Shown here: piece by piece, positions 10,139 through 23,400 of the stretch | Numbering within the stretch: position 1 is the first letter of the stretch | How the letters are laid out: each line of letters starts with the position of its first letter | Assembly: GCF_018320785.1 (NCBI RefSeq) | Contig: NC_054880.1 | Coordinates: forward strand, 1,127,738-1,191,737 | Reading direction: 5' to 3' | Source: Cheilinus undulatus | Lineage: Eukaryota; Chordata; Actinopteri; Labriformes; Labridae | Length of the DNA stretch: 64,000 bases | Program-made: the position numbers and the translations under genes | The notes under the pieces: generated by a model | Databases searched by the model: none | What the model was told of the DNA's origin: nothing | Seen by the model: only the letters and a program-made list of their open reading frames with translations

Positions 10139-12502
10139 TTAGGCTTCTTCACTGTTGCCAGTGTTGTTGCCATGGTTACTGCCACTCTTACTGGTATAGT
10201 CACAAAAGGCTGTAAAGAAATAGGAAGAGCAAGTATTTAGTTTCTCTGAAATCACACAACCTAATTTCATGGTTTTCAGGTTTACTTACGATCATTCTCT
10301 TTATAGTGGAAACTTGGTTCTCCTTTGAAACCGAGACACCATGCCTGCTTCTTGAAATGTTCAATATGTTTGTCATCAAGTCTAACTCCTCTTGCTGTGA
10401 GTAAAAAGAGAATAAAATGGAATTAAAATAAATAATTCTATCTAACTGAGTGTGTGTCTCTCTGGCTTTCTCGTCCTACCCATCAAGTAGAGCGCCCTAT
10501 AGCCTTTGACATCCTGGATGCTTTGGGCGGGTCCGGTTTTAAGGTGAAGCAAATTGTCAGTGTTTCTGCTGTTGACCATGTAGAGCAGACAGTCCTGGCA
10601 GGTTGGTAGGGAAGTGTATGTGCAGGTGAAGTTGGACTCTGGTGATAGAATCATAGTTACACCATATTAAAAAAACACTTTCACCCTTACTACTGCAGCT
10701 TCTGGGACCCTGAGCCATGCAGTGGCCCATGGAGATTAGCAAAGACATGGCCCGTCCTTAACTGAAGCCATTATTACCTTTACTTTAAACCTAGATGCCC
10801 ATTATTAAGAATTAAGTAACAAAAACTTTTTATTCAATGTTTCCTGTTTCATGATGTAACCCCCTTCTTAGAGTAGTTGAGCCTTTATTTATGTGATATC
10901 AACAGTGTGGGTGGTCCCATCAGATCCACTGGCATGCTAAGACCTGCAATAGTGTTTCTCCATTTCCTCCAACTCCAAATCGAGTTAGACCAGGAGGCTT
11001 GTGCTAATGCTCAAGATCCAATATGCATGAATTGATATCATATAATGGCATCTGGGGAGGGCTCATTGAAACTGCCTCTTTTTAAAATGTTTGAGTCCCT
11101 GTAGAGTTATGATAAACATTCATTTTAGGTTTGTTGTATGACAGGTCACTGTGTTATGAACCACCAGGCGAAATTTCAGTCATGAAAAACATCTCTAACT
11201 TTGTAAAATTGAGCTTCAAAATCATAAAAAATGAGGCAGTAAAATCTGCTCAAGGATGGTGTGGGTGTGTCAGTTGAAAGCCACACCCACTTTAGAAATG
11301 TACTGTTTTCTGGCACAAATCTCCCTGTTATGATCAAAAGGTCCCATATGGATCATTGGTTGTATTTTTGGGGGACAGACTGATTCACTGACAGAACTCA
11401 TAAATAAAATCCCCATCATTACATGATCAGATGACTTACTGTCGGTTACAGCAGTGTTTAGATGAAGAGTCACAGGTGATGTAGCGTACTTGCAGTATGT
11501 GGGGCTGGAAAAACAGGAGAAATTCAACAGTCTCATTTTAGAGGCTGAAGAACATGAAGGAAAATACTTTATGGATTTGAACACTAAAGCTTGTTAACAC
11601 TCCTGATAAACACCATTACATAACACTGGATTCTGCCCTACACAGTCCACCCTCAAATGTACAAAACGTCTTACACATCTGATTTCTTTAACAGTAACCT
11701 TCGTATGACTGATGATTAAAGTGAATACATTAAAAATTTTGTGATGATTTGACTTCAGCCTCAGTCTTGTAGCATGCTAGCATGTTAACAGTATTCAAGT
11801 CAGCACATTTGATCTGAAAGGCAGCTGGTCTTACTAGAGATACTACAATGAATTTTCAGCTACATGCAAACCATGTTTGGGTGGAAATTTTCAGGACTGA
11901 TGTGACTGGCTTTGACTAGCAGAGGGTTATTTATGTGTGTAAGTAGATGCACTTGCTGTCGTTTATTGGAGACACTTTAGAATTGAAGAATAATTATGTC
12001 ATCATCATAACAGTTTCTCCAAGATAAAATGATTGGATGTTAAGCATGGGATTGCTGTTGCTTCTTGCCATCACTGAGTTGTACATGTGCACAGCTGATG
12101 TGTCTCTGTTACTTACTGCTTGATCCCAATATCCTCAACAAGTTCCTTGGGATTTGTTGAAATCTGACGGAACTCAATCCACTGGCTCAAGCATGAATCG
12201 AACAGGACTTGAAAAATTGGACTGTCAATGTAACCTATGATGAAGTTCCATCTTCCGAAACTCTGCAGAGAAACGTCATTGACAAGGTCTGAGTGGGAGA
12301 CACTAAAATGTGCATGACAAGATCAGCTCCATACTTAAGTACTAATACTAACTTTTACCTAAAAGCTGGAAAAAAAATAAAAGAAACTTACCGGTTCAAA
12401 AGTTGAATAAGGTGTGACCAGAGGTCTGCATTCGTCTAAAGTCTGAGCAGAGCTGCTGAGGAACAACCCAAGCATCAGCAAAAAGGCAGTGAACAGCTTC
12501 AT
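10139..12502 (-). CDS. Gene A: type I lipocalin (PSTBP/A1AG-like), complete, 218 aa
   Basis: Secreted lipocalin carrier. Exons: 12502-12392, 12262-12117, 11504-11440, 10638-10480, 10394-10290, 10209-10139. All have GT/AG borders; phases 0, 2, 1, 1, 1, the classic lipocalin pattern. The signal peptide MKLFTAFLLMLGLFLSSSA is followed by QTLDECRPLVTP (first conserved Cys, residue 25). Exon 2 opens SFGRWNFIIGYIDS, the G-x-W motif at about residues 40-42. Exon 3 has PTYCKYATSPVTLHLN. Exon 4 has SNFTCTYTSLPTCQDC (sequon NFT and three Cys) and YRALYLMG. Exon 5 has FKKQAWCLGFKGEPSF. Exon 6 starts FCDYTSKSG, carries sequon NNT and ends SEEA. The length suits the single-domain tributyltin-binding-protein group; pufferfish PSTBP joins two such domains. 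No defects are seen, and it is the most compact complete type I gene. The family call is from motifs and gene structure; the ligand is unknown. Confidence 0.88.
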
Positions 12503-12606
12503 GATGCTGCAGATGGCAAACTCCAAAGTGTGACTGAGAGAAATGACCACAAAGGAAGCTTTTGGTCGAGAAAGCTGAATGACTGACATTCACAGAGCTG
12601 CTCAGC

Positions 12607-12613
12607 TTATATA
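12607..12613 (-). promoter_or_regulatory. TATA box of gene A
   Basis: TATATAA on the minus strand, 105 bp upstream of the gene A ATG. Genes B and C have their TATA box at the same distance. Confidence 0.72.
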
Positions 12614-12639
12614 CAGTCCAGGCCGAGCATGGCAGAGGT

Positions 12640-13097
12640 CCAACTGGTTTTCAAGTATTTACACAAAGGGGTTATATCAAATGTTTTCTCTTATTTCCCC
12701 CCACGGTGGGTAAGTGAAAATTTACTTCACCTTTGTCACACTTCAGGTTAAGACAGGATTCCTGTGTTTGTGTTTTTTTTCCTTTTAACATTTCCCAGAA
12801 TTTGGTTTTTGCACAAATATTTGCAAATTTTCTACTTGGATCCACACAGTGCACAAAAATAAAGTTTATACAGTTCATCTCAGGACTGAGCCGATCAAGG
12901 TAAGACCAACCTTGACTTGTTCGATACATTCGATATTCTCTGGTTAGGTATCTAAGAACCACAACCAGCCCCAGCAGATAAATAAATACTATGCACAGCA
13001 CCACTTTATCACTTGGGACATTTTCAGCACAAACATCAGCAATCTCATCTTTTACAGCACAAATCCATACTAAAACACTGTACCTTACCTTCATTAC
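12640..13097. other. Spacer between gene A promoter and hAT element
   Basis: No supported gene. The part from about 12985 to 13097 (AAATACTATGCACAGCACCA onward) is repeated at 30265-30375, where it also abuts the left end of the same hAT element. The two intergenic blocks are therefore duplicates. A minus-strand reading frame of 140 codons here shows no family motif. Confidence 0.5.
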
Positions 13098-15345
13098 AAG
13101 GGATGCACGATATTAGATTTGTGCTGATATCCAATACGCTGATATTTTAAAACTCATTTTGGCCGATACTGATACCAACATTTAATTATATTTTTTTCCA
13201 CTGCAAAAAACACCAATTCCATCCTGCACTACAAATACTTTTTAAAAATATTGGTAGTCTATTTTTTTTAACAGACAAAACATTAGATTTTTTTTTTTTT
13301 AATCAGAAATGCAGGATGTATTTTTTTCCAAATACAGCCATACATTAATGAAAAACTTAAATTTAAGTCTTTGGGATTCATGTGCATTACATGCTACATG
13401 TATTTTTAACAGTCCAGCGAAAGTCACCTGCATCTTTGAGGGCAATAAACAGCAGCAAAATAACCTGCTGAAACTGAACTCCACAGTGCAAAAAAGAAAT
13501 AGCTTCTAAATTTAGATTGATTGTTCTTATTACTCAGCCAGTTTGCAGGATGGCTCCCTTAGATACTCCTTACAAAATGCTTCAAACAACAACAGCAACA
13601 ACAACAACAAAAAGAAAGATTCTTAAATACAAAAAGTCTAGCTATAGTTCAGAGCTTAAATATGATTTTAAATTTTTGTGACTCAATTTAAAAAAAAAAG
13701 TAGTTCTCCTGATTCTGCTTTAAACAGCACAAACTAAGCAACCAAGTTTAATGGGCATTTCACAGTGAACAGCTCTGTAACAACCTAGTTCTGCCTAGTA
13801 GCTGGGTTTCCATTACAATTTATAGCAAAATAAAAGCAATATTTCTTAATTTTCGATGAAGTATAATTGAGCTTTGAATGCTTTTCCATTAACGGGTGTT
13901 TTGGGCACAGGCCTTGCAATTCTCGCAAAATCTCTTCTCGCATGGATCCGGTGCAGGGAAGGTTTACGCTCAAAACCTGTTGGGTGTTGAGACGGTTTTT
14001 GGTTACATCCACGGCGGTTGCCTTGATAATTTTGAACCAAAGACGAAGGCAACCGACGATAGTTCAGGGGCAAAGTCCGTATGTAGAGCAAAAGCCACGT
14101 TTAAGGGTATAAATATGATGATAAGAAAAGTCTCGTCTCCTCTACTGTTGACACGTACCGCACCATATTGTCTCGGAGTGACTGGTCATGTGACACTGTA
14201 TGTCACATCCTGTGACTTGTAAATGCAGAAAAAGTGTTTCCATTGCACTTTTGCGATGTATTTCTATATCGAAACTTCTGAAAAATCCTCCTCACGAGGG
14301 CATAAAAACCTTTTTGCGATATTTGAGAGGTTTTTTGAAATTCAGATGTTTCCATTAACAGTTTTTTATTGCGCTATTTACATTTTGCACATTTCCAAGG
14401 GTAATGGAAACACAGCTAGTGACACCCACATCTCCAATGCTCGAGATAAAGCACCTTCGTGCACAGCCAGAGTGCTAACCACGGGAGACGTGGCACACAG
14501 AAGTCTGTCGTTGCTTTTGCCATGTTTCGCGCACTGTCACGCAGGATGACATGCACGTTCTTTTTCTCTATTTTCAAGATCCGAAACATGTTATCAAAAG
14601 CGGCTGCAGTTGCGCCTGCTGAGTGAGCACTCCTGTGAGTGCAGGACAGGCTTTTTAAGAGTGAAATCCTCATATCCACTGAGGCAGTGAGGCTCAACAT
14701 GCTAACGGGACGGACACTTGATGTCCATATACCTGTGGTGAAGCTAATATGTTTAGCTTTAATGACGAGCTTCTCTACGTGACTGGAAACGAAGTTTTGC
14801 AGTTCAGGTAAGGCTGTAAACGCCAGCTAGGCAAAATGTAGCAGGGCTTTAAATGCATCATCAGCTCGCGTATATTCTACCACACTGAAAGGCTGATTAT
14901 CAGTGGTTCAGTAATTTTCCTGTTCAGCTCCTTATCTTTAGGAGGTCGCTGCTGTATTTTTTTTTTTTTAGCTTTGTCGAATGACTTAAGTAGAAGCTGT
15001 TGATGAGTTTTCCCTGGCATGAAGTTTTGTCGTTCTTTATCTTAAGAAAGTCCTTGTAGTCATCAGGGTGACAGGTTTTTAGATGCAGAATTAAAGTGGT
15101 GGTGTTAAAGGTGTGTTGTTGAGTCCTCCTCGCATCACATGTACTTTACAAGTGATGCAAACAGCTACTTTGCTGTCTTGTTCCCACACCTCAAACCCAC
15201 AGCCGACATGTTGAGTTTGTTGTTGATGCACGTCCAACGTCATCGCGTGCGCTTAATTATGATGTCACATTATGGGCCGTACAGATCGGCGTAAATTTTA
15301 TTATCGGCCGATACCAATATACTGCAGATAATGTTGTGCGTCCCT
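13098..15345 (-). mobile_element. hAT element with decayed BED-finger transposase, copy 1
   Basis: The inverted ends AAGGGATGCACGATATTA and (from the right) AGGGACGCACAACATTATC are flanked by TTCATTAC and ATCATTAC, an 8-bp hAT-type target duplication with one mismatch. On the minus strand, remnants of a ZBED-like hAT transposase are readable: a BED-finger-like stretch around 15230-15050 and IEKKNVHVILRDSARNMAKA plus VPRLPW around 14570-14480. Frames are broken throughout. A different 618-bp element (13800-14417) is nested inside. Confidence 0.72.
13800..14417. mobile_element. 618-bp TIR element nested in hAT copy 1
   Basis: The ends read AGCTGGGTTTCCATTACA and, from the right, AGCTGTGTTTCCATTACC. 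The trinucleotide AGT flanks both sides (13797-13799 and 14418-14420). Another copy at 56990-57606 has ACT on both sides, the same triplet in the other orientation. This supports a 3-bp target duplication. No transposase is recognised. It is probably a non-autonomous DNA transposon, perhaps PIF/Harbinger-like. Confidence 0.75.
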
Positions 15346-15419
15346 ATCATTACCCACCAAAAATATTTAAATCATCATCAAATTCACCAATCTTCTGAAT
15401 GATAATAATGACATCACAG

Positions 15420-18010
15420 CAGCGGAGTGGAGGATAATAATGAAACGTGAGCTTACCTGTTTATTTTGCTCAAACAGCACACTTTTGATCCCTTGGCCTT
15501 CTTTCTCTCTCTCTTTTCTGACTGATGCTGTTAAGTGTGAACTTGCAATAGTTTTTTAACGTTATCACCATTCATGTTCTCTGCTGACACTACTTTAGTC
15601 CTCTTAGGGTACAACAGCTTTGTCAATACAGCATTGAAAAAAAATACTAGTTGAATGTTCAAAAAGTTTCCTTTATTTCAAATATCTGGCACAGCTGCAG
15701 TGAATCACTTGGGAAGGGCAGAAGAGCTGCATGTGGCTCCGGAGATGCAGGTTCCCAACCCCTGGTTTAGAGACTTTATTCTTGGACTGAAATTGTGTTG
15801 TGTTTATGTGTGATGCATAGTTTAAGGCGTGGCCGAGGCTCCGAAGGCAAGGGACGCCAATCCCCATTCAGCTGTGTTAGCAAGTGCCGTAACCGCAGAG
15901 TCTGTCCTTGCAGTCCCAGCTCTCCAAGTAAGAAACTGACCTCTACATCCCACTTCTACTGGACAAGTCCTAACTTTCCCTCATCGGTATTCGGCTTCTG
16001 CTCTCAAATCGGCATATCTAATTATTTTACTTTCATAAGCATTCTCGTCAGAATCCTGACAGCTCTAAATCTGACTGGCAGTCTAGTTCTCCCCCCAAAT
16101 CTACCGTCATCTTCCAGTCCTTAGCACTCGTTAGCTGGCCTCTTTAGCTCATGAACAAACTGAGCAGTTGTCTCTGATTACATCCTGCTTTCACCTGTCA
16201 CTTTCTGTTTTTGAATACTGCTGCTTAGCTTTAAAAAAATTCTGTTATGTCTCCATGTATATCTACCTTGTGACAAACTGATCTTACAAATGTGCCTCAA
16301 AGTTGCTGTCCATGAGGCATGATGGGTCTCCGTCAACCCAGCGTTTTAGGTCCCGGAGCTACAGTAAGAAAAAGAATTTGACCTGACTTTCCTCTATACT
16401 CCAAAGGTCCCTCCAACTCAGCCTCCTCCTTTCCACCCTCCCAGTTAATCCACTGCGCCCACCTCTTTCTATTATTGGGACTTACTTTGTTCCACACTGA
16501 TTTGCCTGAGCCAGCCTCCCTGGCCTACCAGGACATTAACTACAATCTCAGCATGCCTAAGAACTGCCTTAGATTGTGGCGTAAAGTCCACCTTTGACTC
16601 TAAACTAGTTAACTTAAGTTGTGTCATTGCTTGGTTGCGCCACAGGGACGCAAGGTTGATCTCAACAAGTAGAGCTGTCCATCCAAACTAACTGAAATAT
16701 TGTCCCCGAGTTTCTCTAAACAGGCCAACAGCTGAAAAACATCAGTGAGTTGTTATCTTAAAAAAAAAAAAAAAAAAAAAGGGACAAAAGTCATGTACTG
16801 ACATGTCTACAGTCACCATGGTTCGTGTTATGCAGTTCTCTATGGATTTACTCCTCAGTAGCGGCTACATCACGTGTTTTGTTGCTCTGATTGACCCGTA
16901 AAGATGTGACAGAACGTTCATCCAGTCACCCTTTGAGTTTTTTTTTAAAGCCTCTGCCCTTTTCCCAAATGCTGTGTATGAGAGGTTTTCCAGATATCTA
17001 AAGTGTCAGGTTAAGTAAAGAGAGCACAAATCAAAAACAACATACTATAATATAATCTGGACCACTGCCTTCCACAGCACTTCCTACTTTACGTGTGCGT
17101 GAATACGTATGATGGCGTTTGTCTGCATGAACCTATCGCGTTGTTTTCTTGGCGGTCACGAGTCGCACTTTTTATTGTTTCAACATGGTCTACTGCAAAT
17201 ATGAATGCTCAAGGGTTTCTGGCACACTTGGAGATTTGATTGCACCACTGTAAATATTTTATTTTTATACACATGCTGTATTTTTGCAGATTGAGCACAA
17301 TTTCATTTTGTCTTCGTTTTGAATTCTATGGTAGGTCATAAAGGGTTAACTCTGAGTTATCAACATTTCAGTTTTGGGATGTGATGTGGAATCATTCTCA
17401 AAAAGTACAAGAGTATCGTTCTCAAGTGAAAGAACAGTTACTCTAATAAAAACTAAGTAGAAGTGAAAGTACTGATTAGTTTAAAATGTATCCAAAAAAC
17501 GAACAAGTACCCCCAAAAACTACTTAATTGCAGTAATGTAAGTGATAAGTGACTTTAATATTAAAGTTAAGCTAAGGTAAGTCTGCATTGAAACTACCTC
17601 AGCTGGTGCAACACCTTAAATGTTTGAACAGTGTGGACTTTGTCATAAGTAAAGACATCCATTAATACTGGGCTATGTTTGAAGTCATAGCTGGCACTCG
17701 AAAGGTCTTTTCATGGGTCGCTAAAGTTTATCTACAAAAAACAACCTTGATTGGAGGCTAATGACCTGAGAGACTGTTGTCTATGTTTGAAGAAACATCA
17801 TCCTGCTTGTGTAATGATCCTTGTTCAAGGTTCCATAATAGAAACAAGGTAGGAGTTCTTGTGTCCAGGCTTTTTAATGTGCTGTAATGCTTTTGACCAT
17901 TTAAAACAATTACACTAATTATGTGTTGAACAGACCTGACACCTGCTTGCTGGCTACATTTTGACTTTGGGCCATCAAGTGAGGAAACTGTGATTTTTCT
18001 GCAGCTCTGT
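15420..18010. other. Intergenic spacer, repeat debris, no gene found
   Basis: This block lies between the hAT and the 3' flank of gene B. In the paralogous place near gene C (about 31840-31855) the two flanks nearly join, so it is either an insertion here or a deletion there. It holds a hAT-terminus-like piece (separate entry), an A-run at 16760-16781, and a TACTCAAGTAAAAGTA-like stretch around 17400-17500 seen in fish transposon ends. Reading frames such as 15795-16124 show no known motif. Confidence 0.5.
15690..15775 (-). mobile_element. hAT-type terminus fragment
   Basis: GAGCTGCATGTGGCTCCGGA followed by GATGCAGGTTCCCAACCCCTG matches the common vertebrate hAT end, which begins CAGGGGT and reads inward on the minus strand. 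I did not find the partner end. Confidence 0.5.
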
Positions 18011-18285
18011 TCAGAGCCTAAACTATCTCCTGACTCGGATAACTCTAGATTTGAGTTTCACTTTTGGTTGGACAAGCATTAAGTTTAAATTAAAGTCAAC
18101 CTTCAGGAAAAGTATTAATGACCCCAAAACACTTGTTGGAAGCACTCCTGTCCTGAATGAAATCCCTCATTCTTCTGCCTGTCTCAGGTGGAATCTTGAA
18201 CTTGTACCCCTCTGTCCCCAGCATCTCTGTGTTTAAAAGACTGAAAATGAAAACACAGTCCACATGTTTTAAGGTTGAAAGTCAG

Positions 18286-18291
18286 TTTATT
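18286..18291 (-). promoter_or_regulatory. Poly(A) signal of gene B
   Basis: AATAAA on the minus strand, about 60 bp past the gene B stop. Gene C has the same motif in the same context (32089-32094). Confidence 0.7.
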
Positions 18292-18352
18292 TCTTTACTT
18301 CAACATTTCAGGCTGACTTTAGCTCAAGATGGCCTAGTCGTCATCATCGTCG

Positions 18353-20439
18353 TTAACCTTGTTTCTCGCAGTACTCTGTAACAACAATGAGAAGAGGATT
18401 TAGTTCTATCTGAAATCACACATAACGCTTATACAATTAAATCAGATAGGTTGGAGTGTTATTCACCGCTTTTGGGGTCGAGGATGAAGTCGGGTTCTCC
18501 TGTGAAACCCAGACATCTTGCCTGCTTCATGGCATGCACAAAGTCTGAGTGACTGATGTGGTTTCCTTTTGCTGGAAACAGAAATATAATGAAATTAAAA
18601 TGATGTTCCAGTCTGGATTTCATAGAGGTTATTTTCTCCCTGACTTGTTGAACCTACCCATCAAGTAGAAAGCCCGATAGTGTTTGACCTCTGGGATGGT
18701 TTGAGGGTCTGGATTGTCCATACTGTTGACAATAATGTCGTTGTTTCTTGCGTTAATAAGGTAGAGCAGACAGTTTTCACAGGTTGGCAGAGAGTGGTAT
18801 GTGCAGGTGAAGTTGGTTTCTGAAGAAGGACAAAAAAAAAATCCTTTCAATCTGAAATAAGATATCTCCTGGTCAAATTTCCAGCGATTCTTCCAACCTG
18901 AATGTACTCCAGTGTTGAAGAGATCTGACCCTGGCTCAGAGCAGAAAAGTTTGAACATTCAGACTGATCTACACTCACATTCATGTTTTGAAAAGTGAAC
19001 TGATTTAACTTTGCTTATGACCAGCTTACAAATTTTTTAGTAAGACATTTGTGATTTTACTTTAACTTTGGAATTTTGTTTGCAACTTTGAAATTGCACC
19101 AAAAGTCGTTAGCTGTAAGGCATATGATGAAACAGCCTGCCATTGGTTGTCATAGCCCATGTGTCTGCTTTGGGAACTTAAGATGGTGGCTAATGCTAAG
19201 CTAGCAAAAAAAATGATCAAAAATACATTGATCAAATTTACTGAAGTGGATTTAATTTTCAAATGCCCTGGAAAGTCACCAAAGTTTCAAACTCACCAGA
19301 AAAGCTACAGTAAGAGCCATGAAAGCAAGGAAAGCATTCACTCTATGAGTGGGCACAAGGGGTTAGAAGCAGTGATCTTCAGGGGTTAATACATGCTTAT
19401 CATCAGCAAAAAAAAAAAAAAAAAGAAAAGAAGAAAAAAAGAAAAAAAAAAAAAAGAAATGTCATATTTTTTTCAAAATGGACCCCAGAGGGAGCATAGA
19501 CAACATTTAAGGACCAAGTATGGAGCCCTGGGGAGCTCCACATGGAAGTAGAGATGAAATGATAACTGGAATCAATGATAACCGTGATAAAATTTCCCCA
19601 CGGTTATCATCATTCTTATTTTGATAATCATAAGCGCTAACCAAGCTTTAATATCAGGGTAAATAAATCTGGGTGGCATGGTACAGAGGTTCATTTACTG
19701 AGGTGATAAACATTCATGGGTTAAATGAAGAGATGTGTCTCCTCTCTCACTGTGACTGTCAGAGAGCAGAGACACAGACAAAGCATGCTAGCGGTAGGCT
19801 AATCAATTCGCTCCAAACACATTTATAGATCAAACTAAACCAAAATGAAGTCGCTTACCTTTGACTGAAGAGAAAACCCCAAACAACCTCTGTAGTAACA
19901 TACCCTCTCTGGCTTTAGCGGACAAAAATGTCTATAAGAAACACTCCCAAACTTTGGAGCAGCTCCATTTAGTTAAAGTATTTATCTAGTGTTGAAGTCT
20001 GTGTTTAATTCAGCAGGAGACATTAATGAGCTCACTTAACGAGCCCATGGCTGATATGATACATTCATGGACAGTAGGATTATGCAGTTGTAGCAGAATG
20101 TGTATAAAATGTTGAGATGTCTTCATGTGTGATGAGAACAAAAACACAATTTCAGTTTTTTTGGCTAGAAAACTGGATAAATCCAGTTATCAGGACCAGA
20201 AATGTGTTTGCTGTTTCTGCAGTATTAAAAACATGTGAGATGGAATCATGGCCTTTTTAAGTTTTATATCTGAATAACTCATCTTATACCGCTTTTGTTA
20301 AAACAGACTGTTGTTTGTCTTTGTAACCACATTTTGAAAAAGTATCAACAGGGGCACTGATAAAGACTCGGACTGAAAAGGAGCTTTAGATTGAAAGTAG
20401 GACTTATATCTGCTTTGGTAACTTTGGTTCTTTTCTGTC

Positions 20440-20476
<37 letters not shown>

Positions 20477-23400
20477 GCGTAAAGCATGTGATTTCAAAAA
20501 GAATCACATTTGAATACCTTATGGAGAAAGTACCTTTAATTAAATACCTTTAATGTCTGTTTGATAAGGTTTTAATGTTCATACAAACCTAAAGTGCCCC
20601 AGCACTGCTAATTGTAGTGATTTTAAAAATCAAACTAGATAAAATGATTTGAAATGATAAAATGGTAGCTTTTCAGATTTTCAGCAAATTACAACAATAC
20701 TGTGATACTTATAATAATTTAGGTCTTGATTATTGTAATATGACATTTTGATATCTACATGGAAGAAGGGCGGAGCAGCGCTCCAGACAAAAATTCAAAA
20801 TCTTGTAATATATAGTTTGAAAAGCAGCCATGAGATCAAAAGCACAAGAACTGCTGAATCCCTAGAATAGATTAAAAAAAAAAAAAAAAAACTTTAGAAG
20901 TGGCTTTTTCACCGTTCTCCAAGATTTTAGAGGAAGGTGAAATAAACACAATCAATAGCAGATAGAGTCACCAGACTCCATGTTTGTTATCAGGCATATC
21001 CATCTTGAAAAGCTCCAAGCTACAATGATTGTGGCAGAGAACAAGGCGGTAGGGTTTAGGGTTTAGTTGAAGTCAGAGCTGCTTGCAGTATGATAACATA
21101 CAGGACTTAGAACACCAGGCTAATAGGTGATAGTTTCTGTCTTTGGTCGCTCAGGCTAATTTCCTTGTTCTCATCATAGCCTGTTTCTCTCCTGGTATGT
21201 AATGACATGGAGAAACGCTGATTCTCTAAGAGAACGACCACTGACAGCTCTGGTATTCTACCCCATCAGGTGACTTACTGTCCATTATGGCGGCGTTGTA
21301 ATGAAGAGTCATGGGGAAAGTTCCGTACTTGCAGTATGTATGACTGGAAAATAGAAAGGAGAAAATTAGAGTTTAGATATTTCATACAAAAAGATCACAA
21401 GTGGTCACTGTAACATTATAAAGCTCATCTTAACCAACAAATGCATAAATAAGACTCTGTTCTGATGTTTCACATAGGAGGTCGTACATTTCATTTGTAG
21501 TCACTATAGCTGTGAAAAATGTACACTCTAATAGAATCTGCCATGTTTGTAAACAGGTGAGGAAATGTAGTCCTCAACAGTTATAAATGGACCTCCATGC
21601 TGCCGTTATCATCAGAGAATTTCTACATTGAATGCGATTCCCCGCACTTTAAAAAAACTGTGATTTTTTTCAACCACAGTTGAACAGATTTACTGTTGTG
21701 GAGGAGAGCAATATCACAAATTACTCAGTCCTGCCAACCTCCAACATCAAGCAGTGGAGACCTGAATCTAGAAGAGTCTTGTTTTGTGGAAACGATGCAT
21801 ACAGGAGTGTTGTGACACCTCTCGACCAGTTTTTAGATGTACGCTTTTTAAATTCCTGCCTGCTGCCGCTTCTCTGCAAGTTTTTTCTTTTAACATTTTT
21901 TGCCAGAATATTTCACTACTTTCTGGACGCAAAAGTAGCTAAAGAATTAGGAATGGTTGTAGTTTTTCACTTTGAACTTTGGTATAGTCATAACTCCAAA
22001 CATGGCCTTTTGGTAGAGTTTCTCTATGCTGAAATCACTTCTTGCACCCCAGAAGGGATTTCTCTGCTGCTGTTTGACGTCAAAGGGCTTAGACATGCCG
22101 AGCCTTGCAAAAGATAACTGCTACAGAATTAGCTGAGCTGTGATTGTTTAAATTGATGTGTATATAATAAACAAATGTAGAACAGAGCTGTTTGAGTCAT
22201 TGTTGATCCTAATGGAATGATCAGGAGTTCAGCAGGGACCAGTATATTGATGTTGGCTTTTAAGGGGAACCTCCGTTTGCTCATGTTTCATGCAGATTAT
22301 TGTTACTGGTGAGATTGTATGGGTGATACTTACTGCTTGATCCCAATGAGCTGTTGATATACTGGATGTGAATCAGATCCAGTTTTGACGTACTCAATCC
22401 ACTGGGTCTCAGTCGTCTTGAACAATTCTTGATGTGGTTTACTATCAATGTAGCCCAAAATGAAGTGCCACCTTCCCAGTTGCTGCAGAAGAACATCAAG
22501 TTAGTGAAGTAGAAAGACGCAAATATTGGCAGTTCATGCAAGCAGGGCTGAGCTGGACTACTACTTCACTGGCACTATTCTAAGTGGTGTGTTTTTAACA
22601 CATTAGCCCTTTTTGCTCCCTTTATCCACGCCAGACCACCTCTTGGAATTTTGCAGCACATCTTAAAACCATCTATTAGTTATCTACACCTGATACTAGA
22701 TACTAGACAAGGGGGTTCACCCTAGACTTGTTTAGTCAAATTATTTGTACCTCAAACATGGTTTTGACAAATTTAGTGGCACGGTGGCCTGGGTTAACAC
22801 ATGACTCATTCATCCTGACACAGGGCAGTGTAGGGAACAGACTTCAGATCGCTCTGTGATGACGTGCTGCCACTTGCCATACCTGTCAAGTTTTGGATTT
22901 GAAAATAAGGGAAATTTTCGGGTACCCGCTGCGAGCCGTCCCACCACCCCAGCCTGTGGGGTGCCCCATCCCAAGATGATTGGCTAAGGTAGAGTAAGCT
23001 TTCATGGTCAGCCAATCAGAGGCAGTGTTCACATAAAACACAGCACGCAGCAGTCTCACACACCCAAACTAGCAGAGATTAGCTGGAGCAATGGCGAGAG
23101 TGGAGGAAAAGTTGGCGTTTTTAAAGTGGAAGTACAGACACTACTTTATTCTCCTTGAGGTAAAAGGCAAGAACGTACATGTGAAGTGTACATTATGTCC
23201 TGGAGGGAAGTGTTTGTCCACGTCCGTTGTAAGCAACTCTAATCTAATGAAGCATCTCTCAACGGCACACGCTTCTACAAAACTAATGGCCAAAAACGTT
23301 GTTGACACCGTTGATGATGATAGCAGGCCAGGTGTGGCAAGCGTGAGCTCCGCTAACAAAGAAGGACACAGAGCCATGCATCCAAGCAGCTAAAGCTGGA

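Noticed and set aside
12672..13094. Minus-strand reading frame of 140 codons upstream of gene A
   Set aside because: No family motif or splice support, and it lies in a repeat-flanking block.
21680..22117. Plus-strand reading frame of 145 codons in gene B intron 2
   Set aside because: Part of it is an interspersed repeat found elsewhere in the window, and gene C lacks it.
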